A stretch of 64,000 bases of DNA, taken from NCBI RefSeq assembly GCF_002443295.1, contig NZ_BAOS01000005.1, positions 248,001 to 312,000 on the forward strand, in the 5' to 3' direction. Positions 38,208 through 47,403 of the stretch are shown here, piece after piece (position 1 is the stretch's first letter; each line of letters opens with the position of its first letter). The stretch is from Candidatus Scalindua japonica (GTDB lineage Bacteria > Planctomycetota > Brocadiia > Brocadiales > Scalinduaceae). The notes below the pieces were generated by a model. That model ran no database searches and was not told the DNA's origin. It worked only from the letters and a program-made list of their open reading frames with translations. The position numbers and the translations under genes are program-made.

Positions 38208-38237
38208 GCCCCCGCCCGTGCCGGATCGGACGGGGGC
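38208..38237. repeat. GC-rich REP-like hairpin
   Basis: GCCCCCGCCCG-TGCCGGAT-CGGACGGGGGC folds into an 11-bp stem with one mismatch in an otherwise AT-rich gap. No T-run follows on either strand, so it is unlikely to be a terminator. Confidence 0.5.
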
Positions 38238-38374
38238 AGGTAAGAATTATGGAATTTAGGTATTAAACAGTTCAGAGACACAAATTAGCACGAATTGGCA
38301 CGAATTTTTTCTAATGATTATTTAACCATGATATTTCTTTTGCAAATGCAGATATTTCATGTTTAAATATACTC

Positions 38375-39559
38375 ATGGAAATTCAAAGAACAAGGGAAAT
38401 AGCGTTCGTCAAGGAGCAATTAAAGAGCAATCCCGTTGTTGCATTGCTTGGACCGAGGCAGTGTGGCAAGACAACCCTTGCACATCAGTTTTCTACTAAA
38501 CTTACATCTTCGCGCATCCTCTTTTTTGATTGCGAGGATCACCGTGATCTTGCCAGGCTCGACAACCCCATGATGACTCTGGAACCACACAAAGGAATTG
38601 TGATAATTGACGAAATCCAGAGACGACCAGAACTATTTCCAACCTTGCGGGTACTTGTTGACCGCTATCAAGAAAAACGGTTTCTAATTCTTGGAAGTGC
38701 CTCGCGTGACCTGATTGCGCAAAGCTCTGAAACGCTTGCCGGTCGAATCAGTTTTATAGAACTTGGAGGTTTTGGGTTACATGATATCAAAAGCAGGGAC
38801 TACAAAAAATTGTGGATCCGGGGAAGCTTTCCACGCTCTTTTCTGGCCAGGAGTGAAAGAGAATCTGTAATGTGGCGAGAAGATTTTGTCAGGACATTTC
38901 TTGAACGTGATATTCCCAATTTAGGGTTCAGCATACCAGCCCGGATGATGCGGAGGTTTTGGATGATGCTCTCACACTATCATGGACAGATATTCAATGC
39001 TTCTGAGTTGGGTAAAAGTCTAGGGGTTTCTGACACTACTGTTAAAAGATATCTTGATATCCTTTCCGGAACATTCGTTGTGCGGCAACTTCAACCGTGG
39101 TATTATAACACAAAAAAACGCCTGGTTAAGCGCCCTAAAATATTTTTTCGCGACTCTGGTCTGCTCCATTCACTAATGGCGATTAGTAGCGAAGATGAGC
39201 TTACTAACCATCCCAGGCTGGGTGCATCATGGGAGGGTTTTGCGCTGGAACAGGTATTAATTCTACTGAATCTCAGAGAGGAAGAATCCTTTTTCTGGGC
39301 GGTGCATACCGGCGCTGAACTGGATCTTGTTTTTCAGAGAAAGGGTCAACTGTGGGGAGTTGAAATTAAATATAATGAAGCACCTGGAGTGACACGTGCA
39401 ATGAAGTCCGCATTGTCAGAACTAGAGCTGAAGCATATGTTGGTAATTTATCCGGGTTACGATACTTATCCCATGGAGAAAAATATAACGGCTGTAGGTC
39501 TTTGGAAGCTAAAAGAGTCTATCGAAAACCTTAAACGATCTTTTCCGGTAAAAACGTAA
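38375..39559 (+). CDS. AAA_14/DUF4143 family ATPase
   Basis: The 394-residue protein has Walker A GPRQCGKTT, Walker B IVIIDEIQRRPELF, sensor LGSAS, and LAGRISFIELGGF, the standard AAA_14 signature. A middle winged-helix-like segment (GKSLGVSDTTVKRYLDIL) follows, and the C-terminal DUF4143 part carries an E-L-D-L-V-F and V-E-I-K-Y pair typical of a PD-(D/E)xK-like fold. Such proteins are widespread, variable ATPases of unclear role, often spread by horizontal transfer. It is convergent with the sigma-54-type activator, abutting without a gap. Confidence 0.85.
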   Translation: MEIQRTREIAFVKEQLKSNPVVALLGPRQCGKTTLAHQFSTKLTSSRILFFDCEDHRDLARLDNPMMTLEPHKGIVIIDEIQRRPELFPTLRVLVDRYQEKRFLILGSASRDLIAQSSETLAGRISFIELGGFGLHDIKSRDYKKLWIRGSFPRSFLARSERESVMWREDFVRTFLERDIPNLGFSIPARMMRRFWMMLSHYHGQIFNASELGKSLGVSDTTVKRYLDILSGTFVVRQLQPWYYNTKKRLVKRPKIFFRDSGLLHSLMAISSEDELTNHPRLGASWEGFALEQVLILLNLREEESFFWAVHTGAELDLVFQRKGQLWGVEIKYNEAPGVTRAMKSALSELELKHMLVIYPGYDTYPMEKNITAVGLWKLKESIENLKRSFPVKT

Positions 39560-40672
39560 TTACCGAAATTGCTTTGGAGAGAGGTTCTGCTTTTTAAGGA
39601 GGTTCCAGAAAGCCGTACGGCTCTTACCTGCTCTTTTTGAGGCACTCACCATATCACCTTTACATGCTATGAGTAATTGAGTGAGATAGGACTGTTCAAA
39701 GAGGTCGTTGACTTTTTTCTTTGCCACATTAAAGGTCTCAATCTCAGATTGGTTAATTATTTTTTCCTTAACGGCGTTAATTTTTTCAATAACTAATTCT
39801 TCCGAAATTGGCACTCTTGTTGTAAGTTGAATGTCTTTTGCGCTTATTACAGAAGATGTAGACATTACAACCATCTGTTGGATCTTATTCTCTAATTCTC
39901 TAATGTTTCCCGGCCATGAATAAGAGACAAGGACATTCAAAACGTTTACCGGTAACCCTTTAATTGTTTTATTATATTCTCCTGTATATTTTTTCATAAA
40001 GTGACTTATAAGTATAGGAATATCATCTTTACGCTCTCTTAATGGTGGGATAAGAAATGGAACAACATTCAATCTGTAGAAAAGGTCTTCTCTAAATCTG
40101 TTTTCCTCAACTAGAAGTTGAAGGTCCATATTAGTAGCAGCAATTAGTCTAATGTCTGCTTTAATATTTTTTGAAGAACCTAGCGGTCTATACTCACCCT
40201 CCTGTATTAATCGAAGAAGTTTTGTCTGTATGTAAGGGCTTATTGTCCCTATCTCATCAAGAAAAAGAGTGCCACCATCAGCTTCCTTAACCAGGCCATT
40301 TTGTTGAAAACTAGCGTCTGTATATGCTCCTTTTAAGTGTCCAAACAGTTCATTTTCAAAAAGGTTTTCTGGTATTGCCCCACAGTTTACCGGTATAAAA
40401 GGTTTCCCGTTTCTCCCACTCATATAATGAATGGCCCTGGCGACCAGTTCTTTTCCGGTTCCACTCTCACCAGTAATTAAGACATTAACATCGCAGGCAG
40501 ATATTTTGTTTAAGTTTGTTTTGAGTTCCTTTATGGCTTTACTATTGCCCAGAATCCGCCCTAAAGCAAATTCCCTCTTGAGCGCTATTTTTGCAAGATC
40601 ACGTTCTCTTTGTGGATCAAAATCACACTCTACTCTTTTATCTTCTGAGATCAGGATTGATGTTTTTGGCAT
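39560..40672 (-). CDS. Sigma-54-type transcriptional activator without receiver domain
   Basis: The 370-residue protein begins almost directly with the AAA+ domain: Walker A GESGTGKE (68-75), Walker B GGTLFLDEIG (133-142), FREDLFYRLNV, and PLRERKDDIP. A Fis-type helix-turn-helix (DMVSASKRAGKSRTAFWNLL) ends the protein. Only ~40 residues precede the AAA+ domain, so there is no receiver or GAF sensor. The sigma-54 contact loop reads GAYTDA (115-120) instead of GAFTGA. It may act as a constitutive or partner-controlled activator, or the changed loop may lower sigma-54 engagement. Targets are unknown. Confidence 0.85.
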   Translation of the reverse strand: MPKTSILISEDKRVECDFDPQRERDLAKIALKREFALGRILGNSKAIKELKTNLNKISACDVNVLITGESGTGKELVARAIHYMSGRNGKPFIPVNCGAIPENLFENELFGHLKGAYTDASFQQNGLVKEADGGTLFLDEIGTISPYIQTKLLRLIQEGEYRPLGSSKNIKADIRLIAATNMDLQLLVEENRFREDLFYRLNVVPFLIPPLRERKDDIPILISHFMKKYTGEYNKTIKGLPVNVLNVLVSYSWPGNIRELENKIQQMVVMSTSSVISAKDIQLTTRVPISEELVIEKINAVKEKIINQSEIETFNVAKKKVNDLFEQSYLTQLLIACKGDMVSASKRAGKSRTAFWNLLKKQNLSPKQFR

Positions 40673-40876
40673 TTTCCCACAACCTCTTCACGTTGACAGT
40701 ATAGAATAAAATCCTTTTTACATTTACTTGAAACACAAATAGAGATCTAAAAAAATGCGCAAACTGGATACCAATCTCCGTATTTTAATAGCAGATCATT
40801 AAGTATCAATAGTCAAAAGAGATATGTGTCATATTTATATTTTAAAGAATACAATTCGTTACAAACCCATAACATT

Positions 40877-40900
40877 TTTTGTTATAAGCCTATAACAAAA
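40877..40900. repeat. AT-rich perfect inverted repeat
   Basis: TTTTGTTATA-AGCC-TATAACAAAA has perfect 10-bp arms around a 4-nt loop, in the 432-nt gap upstream of the sigma-54-type activator. It could be an operator for the activator or a weak bidirectional hairpin. Nothing else supportable was found between 40673 and 41104. Confidence 0.5.
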
Positions 40901-41104
40901 GTAAAATTTGATTTGCCAAGGACATCCGGTTGGGATTATAACTCGATAGGTAATAATCCCTATTTTCCACTCACCGTCTGAATACGACAAAACGTATCAT
41001 GAAAAAAGTTATCACCTTCGCCATGCAGTCTCAATCATTATTCTGATAATCGTATTACAGATGAATGAAAAGTCTTAGGTATTTGGTACAAAAGAGTTGA
41101 AAAA

Positions 41105-41188
41105 TGCGGAAGGGGGGATTCGAACCCCCACCCCCTTGCGAGGACTAGGCCCTCAACCTAGCGCGTCTGCCAACTCCGCCACTTCCGC
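41105..41188 (-). tRNA. tRNA-Leu (GAG)
   Basis: Read on the minus strand, GCGGAAG (41188-41182) pairs with CTTCCGC (41112-41106) as the acceptor stem, with A at 41105 as discriminator. The anticodon stem-loop is CTAGG-TTGAGGG-CCTAG (anticodon GAG). A long variable arm and a T-arm GGGGG-TTCGAAT-CCCCC follow, fitting class II tRNA-Leu. CCA is not encoded. The 5' half is duplicated at 47404-47442. Confidence 0.93.
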
Positions 41189-41429
41189 ATAAAACATTTC
41201 CATTGTAATAGCCTGTAGATAAAAGTCAAATATGTTTCTTGACAATTTGAGATGTTTAGTGCTTATCCTCATACCTGCCCAGATTAATATGTTCGCCAAC
41301 CCGACAACCAGCCCGACAATGTCATTCTGGCGGGTGCTGTTCTCGCGGGGAAGGGCATGGGGAGATGTTTTGGTTCTGGCGTGGACAAGTTGGGCTATAT
41401 ACACCATACTATACAAAAAAATTGACAGA
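41150..41429. repeat. Long direct repeat, copy 1 (tRNA-Leu 5' half plus upstream)
   Basis: From CCCTCAACC in the tRNA anticodon loop to ATTGACAGA, this 280-bp segment recurs at 47404-47622 with the same orientation. Copy 2 lacks about 61 bp and has a few substitutions. The two copies bracket about 6 kb of mobile and toxin-antitoxin genes, as expected for an insertion or duplication that used the tRNA locus. Confidence 0.85.
41202..41229 (-). promoter_or_regulatory. Promoter of tRNA-Leu
   Basis: On the minus strand TTGACT (41229-41224), 16 nt, TACAAT (41207-41202) form a good sigma-70 promoter ending 13 nt before the tRNA 5' end. The same promoter is intact in the duplicated copy at 47456-47483. 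Confidence 0.7.
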
Positions 41430-41462
41430 GATATTTACCCCCTCAAGATAATCAATTGAACT

Positions 41463-41693
41463 ATGATATGGCACCAATTATTAGTTTTTATGAATTATCA
41501 CCCTGAATCAAATCTTGTCGATGGGAAACACTTCTACACAGCAATTCGATGGAATAACAAAGAATCAAAAATGATCATAAAATTTATGTACGAATTGGCC
41601 CAATTGATATGCGACGACAACATTCATTTGGGTACACTAGCCCCAGTTTACAAGTTATATGAAAAAATTGATACAATCTCTTGTGTTTGTTAA
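41463..41693 (+). pseudogene. Small ORF cut by the IS1634-like element
   Basis: A 76-codon frame starting just after the duplicated tRNA segment. Its codons after about 58 lie inside the left end of the IS1634-like element (from 41637), so the original gene, if real, was truncated by the insertion. No family is recognised. Confidence 0.3.
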
Positions 41694-41756
41694 TCTTATG
41701 ACAATACAAATGTATTACCCTCTTTTTGACTAATTTTTAGGCTATAAAGGAGTTGT

Positions 41757-42279
41757 TTACGTGGATTTTGAAGGATTTTCTTTTGTTTTTGTATATTGTG
41801 ATAAATTCAATAATTTAAATAACTGTTTTTGTATTCTGTCTTGACGCACCAAACAATAAGATAATTGTGGTGGGGCCGCTTTTTCCTGTGGGTAAAGGAG
41901 GGTTGCTTCTTGTAGATCATTGAGCTTTTTCAACAAAACATCTGGGGGTAAAAGCAAACCTTTTAATGCGAGGCGTCGACGAAGCAGCCCTGTCAAGAGC
42001 ATGCTTAAATTACAATAAAAGGCATGAACATGCAGCTTTTGGTCTGTCCAGTGATAGGGAGGTTGAAAGGAGAAGTGCTCAGGGTCTTTGCTGTCCTGGA
42101 AGTATCTCTCAACTTCAGATTGTCCGTGATAGCCCAATATAATCTTGGCATTGCTCCAATCATGTCGATTTGTAAAAAGAAGGGTTCGTCCAAAGTGACA
42201 ATCAACCAATTCTTGCAATGCATCTCGATTGAGAAAATAAGTAAGAATCGGTCGATTATCTTTAAGGGTAGTATCAGTA
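41757..42279 (-). pseudogene. IS1634-like transposase, C-terminal part
   Basis: The frame reads TTDTTLKDNRPILTYFLNRD, then FGRTLLFTNRHDWSNAKIIL and GQSEVERYFQDSKDPEHFSF, the C-terminal DDE region of IS1634/IS4-type transposases with the catalytic glutamate region (SEVERYFQ). It lacks its own start because the 5' part lies beyond the nested IS91-like element at 44672-45883. Joining the two sides at GTTC restores the frame ...CEGRTTDTTLK... Confidence 0.8.
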
Positions 42280-42390
42280 GTTGGACGAATCCGCTATCGC
42301 GGAGAACAAAATCGGAAATTTATTATATAATGTAACCTCACACCCTCAACGGGAGGGTGAATCTATTAACAAATAGGAGGTTACAGGTCT

Positions 42391-43298
42391 ATGAAAACAT
42401 TATCTCAATCCGATTTCAACAAAAATTACCAAACGCATCTAAAGCACCTACGCTTGAAAGGACTCCGGCCAAAAACAATCGAGGCTTATTCACGTGCCAT
42501 CCGACGGATCGGTGATTATTTTGACAATCAGATACACGATCTATCTGAACAGCAACTACTTGACTATTTTTCCAATCTCCTCAATACCCATTCATGGAGC
42601 GCAGTCAAATTAGACCTCTACGGACTAAAGTTTTTCTACACTCATGTGCTTCATAAGCGTTGGGAGCAAGTAAATCTTATTAAACCACCCAAAACGCAAC
42701 GTTTGCCCGATATTGTCACCATTAATGAAGCCCACCAACTTTTCCAGGTGACGAGAAAACTCAGTTACCGGGCCTTCTACTTTGTTCTTTACAGTCTTGG
42801 TCTCCGCCTGGGTGAAGGACTACGTCTTGAGGTTAGCGATGTCGATTCTCAGCGAATGCGGGTGCATATCCGCGATAGCAAAGGCAATAAAGACCGTTTC
42901 GTACCCCTGCCAAAGGTAACCCTGAATCTCTTACGCCGTTTTTGGCTTGTTCATCGCAATCCTGTCTTTCTATTTCCAGGCCGTCATGGTGGCTTGAAAT
43001 CAGCCCACCTGGCAAAAACACCTCTGAATAGAAATGGCGTTCAGGCCACTCTGCGTAAGGTAGCCCGGGAGTGTGGAATTAAAAAAAAATTACACCACAC
43101 AGTCTGCGACACAGCTACGCAACCCATCTGATTGAGGCGGGTGTTGATCTGCTTGAAGTACAAAAAATCCTCGGCCACCACAGTATTTTAACCACTGCCA
43201 AATATACCCACCTGACCTCTCATACAAATCGTAATGCCTTGCAATTAATTAATGATTTGATGAATGGTTTTTCCATAGAATGGGGGAATGTTATATGA
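42391..43298 (+). pseudogene. Tyrosine recombinase of the IS91-like element, frameshifted at A9
   Basis: Residues 1-230 carry a SAM-like N-terminal domain (LKHLRLKGLRPKTIEAYSRA) and the start of the catalytic domain (LYSLGLRLGEGLRLEVSDVD with the first Arg). At 43081-43089 a run of nine A's shifts the frame. With ten A's it would continue [18 protein letters not shown] and [20 protein letters not shown] with the catalytic HxxR, H and Tyr, and end at 43298, where TGA overlaps the transposase ATG (ATGA). It is either broken, restored by transcriptional slippage on the A-run, or a sequencing artefact. Confidence 0.8.
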
Positions 43299-44412
43299 TA
43301 TCTCTCTCCTCTATAATTGAGACCTTCATTGCTGACTTTATCACTCTTTATCATGGTTCGATCCTGCCAAGTCAATTCAAAGCCCTGGCAGCCATGAAGG
43401 ATTGTCGCACTACGCAAAGCCGCGTCATGCTGGTCCAATGTAATGACTGTGAAAAACAGGTTTTTGTACCGCACTCCTGCGGTAACCGCAATTGTCCTCA
43501 TTGTCAGAGTCATGAGTGTCAGCAGTGGTTGGAGCGTCAACTGAAAAAAGAAGTGCCTGCTGACTATTTTATGCTCACCTTTACTATACCCAAAGAGCTT
43601 CGATCATTAGCATGGCAGCATCAACGCTTGCTTTACTCGATAATGATACAGTGTTGTTGGGAAACCGTAAAAACCTTTGTCCAAAATGACAGCGTATTAC
43701 AAGGAAACGCTGGAGCCATCACTGTTTTGCACACCCACTCTCGCTCTCTCGATTACCACCCGCATATCCATCTGGTAATGCCAGCCGGGGCCATCAATCA
43801 GAAGAAAAAGCTTGGAGCTTCAAAAAAAGCGAAGGAAAGACGCGGTACCTTTTCAATCACAAAGCGCTGGCTAAAGTGTTTCGAGCAAAAATGCTCGATG
43901 CCGTGAACAAAGCGGCTCTTACGCTTCCAGTTAATTATCCCAAAACATGGGTCGTCGATTGCAAATTTGTCGGCAACGGTGAAAAGGCACTGGTCTATCT
44001 TGGTCGTTATCTCTACAAAGGGGTCATTCAAGAGAAAGATATTATTACGTGCAAAGATGGTCAGGTGACCTTTCGTTACCAGGATAGTAAGAGCAAAAAA
44101 ATGCTCACAAGAACACTTCCCGGCCCGCAGTTTCTCAGGTTGATTCTCCAGCATGTTCTACCCAAAGGTTTCAGGCGAACACGGAACTTTGGTTTCCTCC
44201 ACCCTAATAGCAAACGCTTGATTGCATTGCTTCAGTACCTTACCGGTATCAACCCGAATAAGTCGTCAGCCTGGTTCAGAGAGCGTCCAAAGCTTACGTG
44301 CAAATGCTGTGGAGGAATAATGAAGATCATAAAAACGATGATACCTCCATCACACAAATCCAGGTCTTTCCCCTACAAGTTAACAAAAGAGGAGGCTGTT
44401 CTGGTTATGTAA
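43295..44412 (+). pseudogene. IS91-like HUH transposase with a -1 frame interruption
   Basis: The N-terminal zinc-finger region has CNDCEKQVFVPHSCGNRNCP then CQSH. The HUH motif HPHIH lies in SLDYHPHIHLVMPAGA, and the two-tyrosine motif is YLGRY in LVYLGRYLYKGV. The first frame runs to 43906 and the second carries the rest; they join by a -1 shift at AAAAAG (43805-43810), restoring AWSFKKSEGKTRYLFNHKAL. It would nick and rejoin DNA in rolling-circle transposition. AAAAAG is a known slippery type, so programmed frameshifting is possible, but IS91 transposases are normally uninterrupted and simple decay is as likely. Confidence 0.8.
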
Positions 44413-44671
44413 TCGAATCCGCTATGCATCTAAGATTTGCAAAAACGGCATTATCGGGTCGAGATGGCCCCCGTTTGCCCAAATTTGAGGTAAAATGGCC
44501 GAAAAACCATGTTCTGTAGCTCCTAAAGCATGACGACAGCAATTGAAAAATCCACTTCTTTGGCTTCATAGCTTCTGCGGTAAAAAAGAGAAGCAATCTT
44601 CATAAGATATTTTCTTATACAATGTTTAGCACCCAAACAACGGGCTTGTCCAACAAACGGTTCAGATTGTG

Positions 44672-45883
44672 GTTCGTCCCTCACACAATCTAACCTTATT
44701 CGATATAATTTTTTTCAGATGTTGCGGAGATAATATATCCGATACTTTTTTCTTAACAGATGATAAAGTTGCTTTTGGTAGTTCACCCCGTTTAAGTTTT
44801 TTAGATAAAGCTTCTAATTTGACAATGGCTTTGGCCTGAGAGGTAACAACAGATTGAATTTGTTTAGCCGCAAAACTTGCAGAGTGCTGTAAAACGGCAG
44901 TCCATTGATCACCGAGTATTTCTTTTTTATCCCTGAAGGCCATAACGCCCGGCAAATTCGCATCGTCAGCTTTTTGGTATTTCTTTAAATCAATCGTAGC
45001 CATTTCTGGATAACGGAACGATGGAGCAGAAGCAATGCAAAAGATATTGGTGTCTTGTAAAGAATATAAGATATCTTCGGATGTGTTGCCTTTATCAAAA
45101 ACCAAGGTGATATCGTTTGGATTTCCTGAAAGATCTTGAATGCGCTCTGTAAGGAGTAAGTGAGTGTTTTTAAATTGAGTAATATCGTTTAGATTGCCAG
45201 GGTAAAGGGAATGGAATAGGGGAATATGGAAATCCGGTGTAACAGCAACGGCAAGGCCTAGCTGTCGACGGTTGTGGCGACCTTGTTTATTACGCCCTCG
45301 CCGTGCTTCAGTATTGCGGTTATTAAGTGTGTCGATGTAAGTAAAGTAATTTGTGCAGTCATAAAGGAGGGCTTGTGGAGATAAATTCTCTCCTTCGCAA
45401 TGTGCAATGAGACGTCTTTGTCCAGTTCAGTTAGTCTGTCCAGATCATATACGGTCCATTGCATTCCAGAAGTGTTGACTGGTAAAAAAATCAGAGCGTA
45501 ACCCCCCACTCTCTTTTAAGAGCTGTTTCCTCGTACCATTGGCTGGTTTTTGATTTACTGCACGGGTGAAATGCTCTGCCTAAAGCGGCCAACAGGAGAT
45601 ATTGTGATACGGACGCGCCTTGGTCTCTTTTGGGAAATGCAGCATCAATCATTTCCGGCAACCTTGCAGAACAAGCAACCTCCCATAAAGCTAAAGGGCC
45701 TATACGCGTAAGGGCAACCTCCTTGGCGACAGGAGCGGATTTTCTTTGACATGTCTTGAAAATTTTCTCAGCAGTGCCAAGATAATGCTGCTCTACAATT
45801 CTAGGGTTTCCGTTTATTCGTTTGCACTCAACAACGTAATAATAAGGAATCCCTTTTTTTAGTTTTTTGATTAAAGAAGCCAT
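44672..45883 (-). pseudogene. IS1634-like transposase, N-terminal part
   Basis: The product begins MASLIKKLKKGIPYYYVVEC and NPRIVEQHYLGTAEKIFKTC, typical of IS1634-type transposases. The frame is lost near 45490 and regained further on (NRRQLGLAVAVTPDFHIPLF; LVFDKGNTSEDILYSLQDTN), with at least one frameshift between. It continues after the nested element at 41757-42279. At least two lesions beside the insertion make it non-functional. The 45884-46376 stretch contains only the right end of the element and an AT-rich spacer. Confidence 0.8.
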
Positions 45884-46376
45884 ATCATTTTCCTTTTGTC
45901 TATATATTGTAGTAGGGTAATACGCATAATAGAGATGGCAGTATTGTTTGTCAATAAAAAAAGGAATATTGCTTGACTATATAATGCGTATAAGGGGTTT
46001 TCTCAGAAGGTGCTTCAAGGAGACAAGTGTATTTCAGTAGGGTAATACTTGTACTGAATGTGGTAATGTATTGCGATGCAACAAGTTACGAACAATTATT
46101 GCTAAACTTCGGACATAACTTGTAAACTGGGGCTAGAAAGCAAGTAAATGGTTATAGGGTTTTATGATTATTTAAATAAATTAATAAATAGAGAGGCTGG
46201 TATAGGTATAAATTAAGAATTTCTTAATAGGAAGAAAAACCTCCAAAAATACTTTTCGGTTTCCATATTCAAATAATCTGGATTATTGCAAAAATACATA
46301 GACCCTTAGAGGACAATAAGTGTTAGCTGTGGGAGAAAAGCAGCGTTACATTGCTGCTCGTATGTGGTTTTAATAA

Positions 46377-46682
46377 TTATAAGTCTTCGAACATTACTTC
46401 TATATCTCTATGACCTTCAATAATTGTTACAATATCCAGAAAATCATTATTGTACATGAATAATATGACATAGTTGCCATGCACAAAACTGCGCAGCCCT
46501 TTCATTAATTCCGGCCTTGGCCGTCCTATTTGACCGGGCAGGCATGCCAGCTTTATACACTGCTGCCGCAATTTGCTTGTGTATTGTAAAGCAACTTCTT
46601 GGCTGCCGCTTTCTTTGGCAATGTATCTTTTAATTTGAATGAGGTCGTCTTTGGCTTGTTCCAGATAGCGCAGTTTATGCAT
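46377..46682 (-). CDS. parE: ParE/RelE-superfamily toxin
   Basis: The 101-residue protein has the compact RelE/ParE fold pattern: KLRYLEQAKDDLIQIKRYIA, PGQIGRPRPELMKGLRSFVH and YVILFMYNNDFLDIVTIIEG with a final HRDIE. Such toxins poison gyrase (ParE) or cleave mRNA (RelE); the LRYLEQA start and GRPRPEL motif favour ParE. It lies 11 nt downstream of its antitoxin gene, so it is the second gene of a typical module. Confidence 0.85.
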   Translation of the reverse strand: MHKLRYLEQAKDDLIQIKRYIAKESGSQEVALQYTSKLRQQCIKLACLPGQIGRPRPELMKGLRSFVHGNYVILFMYNNDFLDIVTIIEGHRDIEVMFEDL

Positions 46683-46693
46683 ATGAAAACTTT

Positions 46694-46921
46694 CTATTGA
46701 CCTTTATCATTGACAAGGGCTTCGCCTATATCCTCATCACTGTAACTTCCGCCACGTTTAATTGCGGTGCCAATATGTTTCCTTAATGCTTTTAGTTTAG
46801 CTTCCCTCTCTTCAACAAGGCGCAGGCCTTCGCGCACTACCTCACTGGCGTTGTTGTAACGCCCATTTTTTACCTGTTTACGAATGAATTTGTTAAAATG
46901 GTCACCTATTGCATAGCTCAT
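46694..46921 (-). CDS. parD: ParD-type antitoxin (ribbon-helix-helix)
   Basis: The 75-residue protein begins with IGDHFNKFIRKQVKNGRYNN followed by ASEVVREGLRLVEEREAKLK, the ParD ribbon-helix-helix DNA-binding domain with the conserved N-A-S-E-V-V-R-E-G-L core. Its flexible C-terminus (GGSYSDEDIGEALVNDKGQ) should wrap the toxin. Located first in the operon and presumably autoregulating. The pair lies between the IS1634-like element and the duplicated tRNA segment. Confidence 0.88.
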   Translation of the reverse strand: MSYAIGDHFNKFIRKQVKNGRYNNASEVVREGLRLVEEREAKLKALRKHIGTAIKRGGSYSDEDIGEALVNDKGQ

Positions 46922-47058
46922 AATAATCCTCTATATAAATTGTACCAACTGTTGGCAACTATTGGAATATATTTTTCCTTTGGTGTCAAGTGATTAAAGT
47001 AAAACAAAAAAGACTGAGGATCCAGGTCTCAGCATTTAACATTTGAAAAGATAATCAA

Positions 47059-47343
47059 ATACTAATACTGACAAGACAAGCAGGAGAGAGTTTGAAGATC
47101 GGTGATGATTTAAGTGCTACCGTCATTGCCATCTTTAAAAAGAAGATAAACTTACTGGTCCGGAACGTAGAAGACACGATGATAAAACTGCGCCTGGATG
47201 TACCCATCACAATCAAAGATGACATAAAAACAACCCTCACCAACATAAAAAAAGACCAGATAAAACTCGGCATCGAAGCTCCTGTGGAAGTGAGGATAGA
47301 GAGAGAGAAAATCCAAGTATTAACAAAAGAGAAAAACAGCTAA
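47059..47343 (+). CDS. CsrA-like RNA-binding protein, expanded, without an ATG start
   Basis: Upstream of a TTG (47092) the same frame reads I-L-I-L-T-R-Q-A-G-E-S-L-K-I-G-D-D, matching the conserved CsrA N-terminus, but the initiator position is ATA (47059) and a stop lies five codons earlier, so no ATG, GTG or TTG precedes the conserved part. After the first hairpin (LKIGDDLSATVIAIFKKKIN) comes about 30 extra residues and then a second, IKDDIKTTLTNIKKDQIKLG, ending LGIEAPVEVRIEREKIQVL as in CsrA. CsrA proteins are about 60-75 residues; this would be about 94. GGAGAG before the TTG could serve as ribosome-binding site. Either a start-mutated or non-canonically started regulator, or a pseudogene. 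Confidence 0.65.
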   Translation: MLILTRQAGESLKIGDDLSATVIAIFKKKINLLVRNVEDTMIKLRLDVPITIKDDIKTTLTNIKKDQIKLGIEAPVEVRIEREKIQVLTKEKNS

Positions 47344-47403
47344 AAACGCCAAAAATTATCATAAGTCTATATTTTACAACACAAAAACAAGCCAATATTT
47401 ACT

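Larger units (their letters stand above)
42280..44671 (+). mobile_element. IS91-like element with tyrosine recombinase, nested in an IS1634-like element
   Basis: The 2392-bp element carries a Xer-like recombinase followed by an IS91-type HUH transposase on the plus strand. It begins GTTGGACGAATCCGCTATCG, with a CCGC-TATC-GCGG palindrome, and its right end abuts GTTC (44672-44675), the known IS91 target at the oriIS side (complement GAAC). Deleting the element exactly restores the interrupted transposase frame, with no target duplication, as IS91 transposition predicts. Confidence 0.85.
41637..46136 (-). mobile_element. IS1634-like element, degenerate, interrupted by an IS91-like element
   Basis: Ends are defined by inverted CTAGCCCCAGTTTACAAGTT (41637-41656 and the complement at 46117-46136). 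A second inner inverted motif, GTATTACCCT, lies at 41712-41721 and again in inverted form at 45914-45923 and 46039-46048. The transposase is on the minus strand and is split by the nested element at 42280-44671; without it the element would be about 2.1 kb. No clear target duplication was found. The N-terminal part also has frameshifts, so the element is inactive. Confidence 0.75.

Noticed and set aside
41256-41330. Possible CRISPR or phage attachment core near tRNA-Leu
   Set aside because: No spaced repeats are present; the similarity is a long duplicated segment, not a short attachment core.
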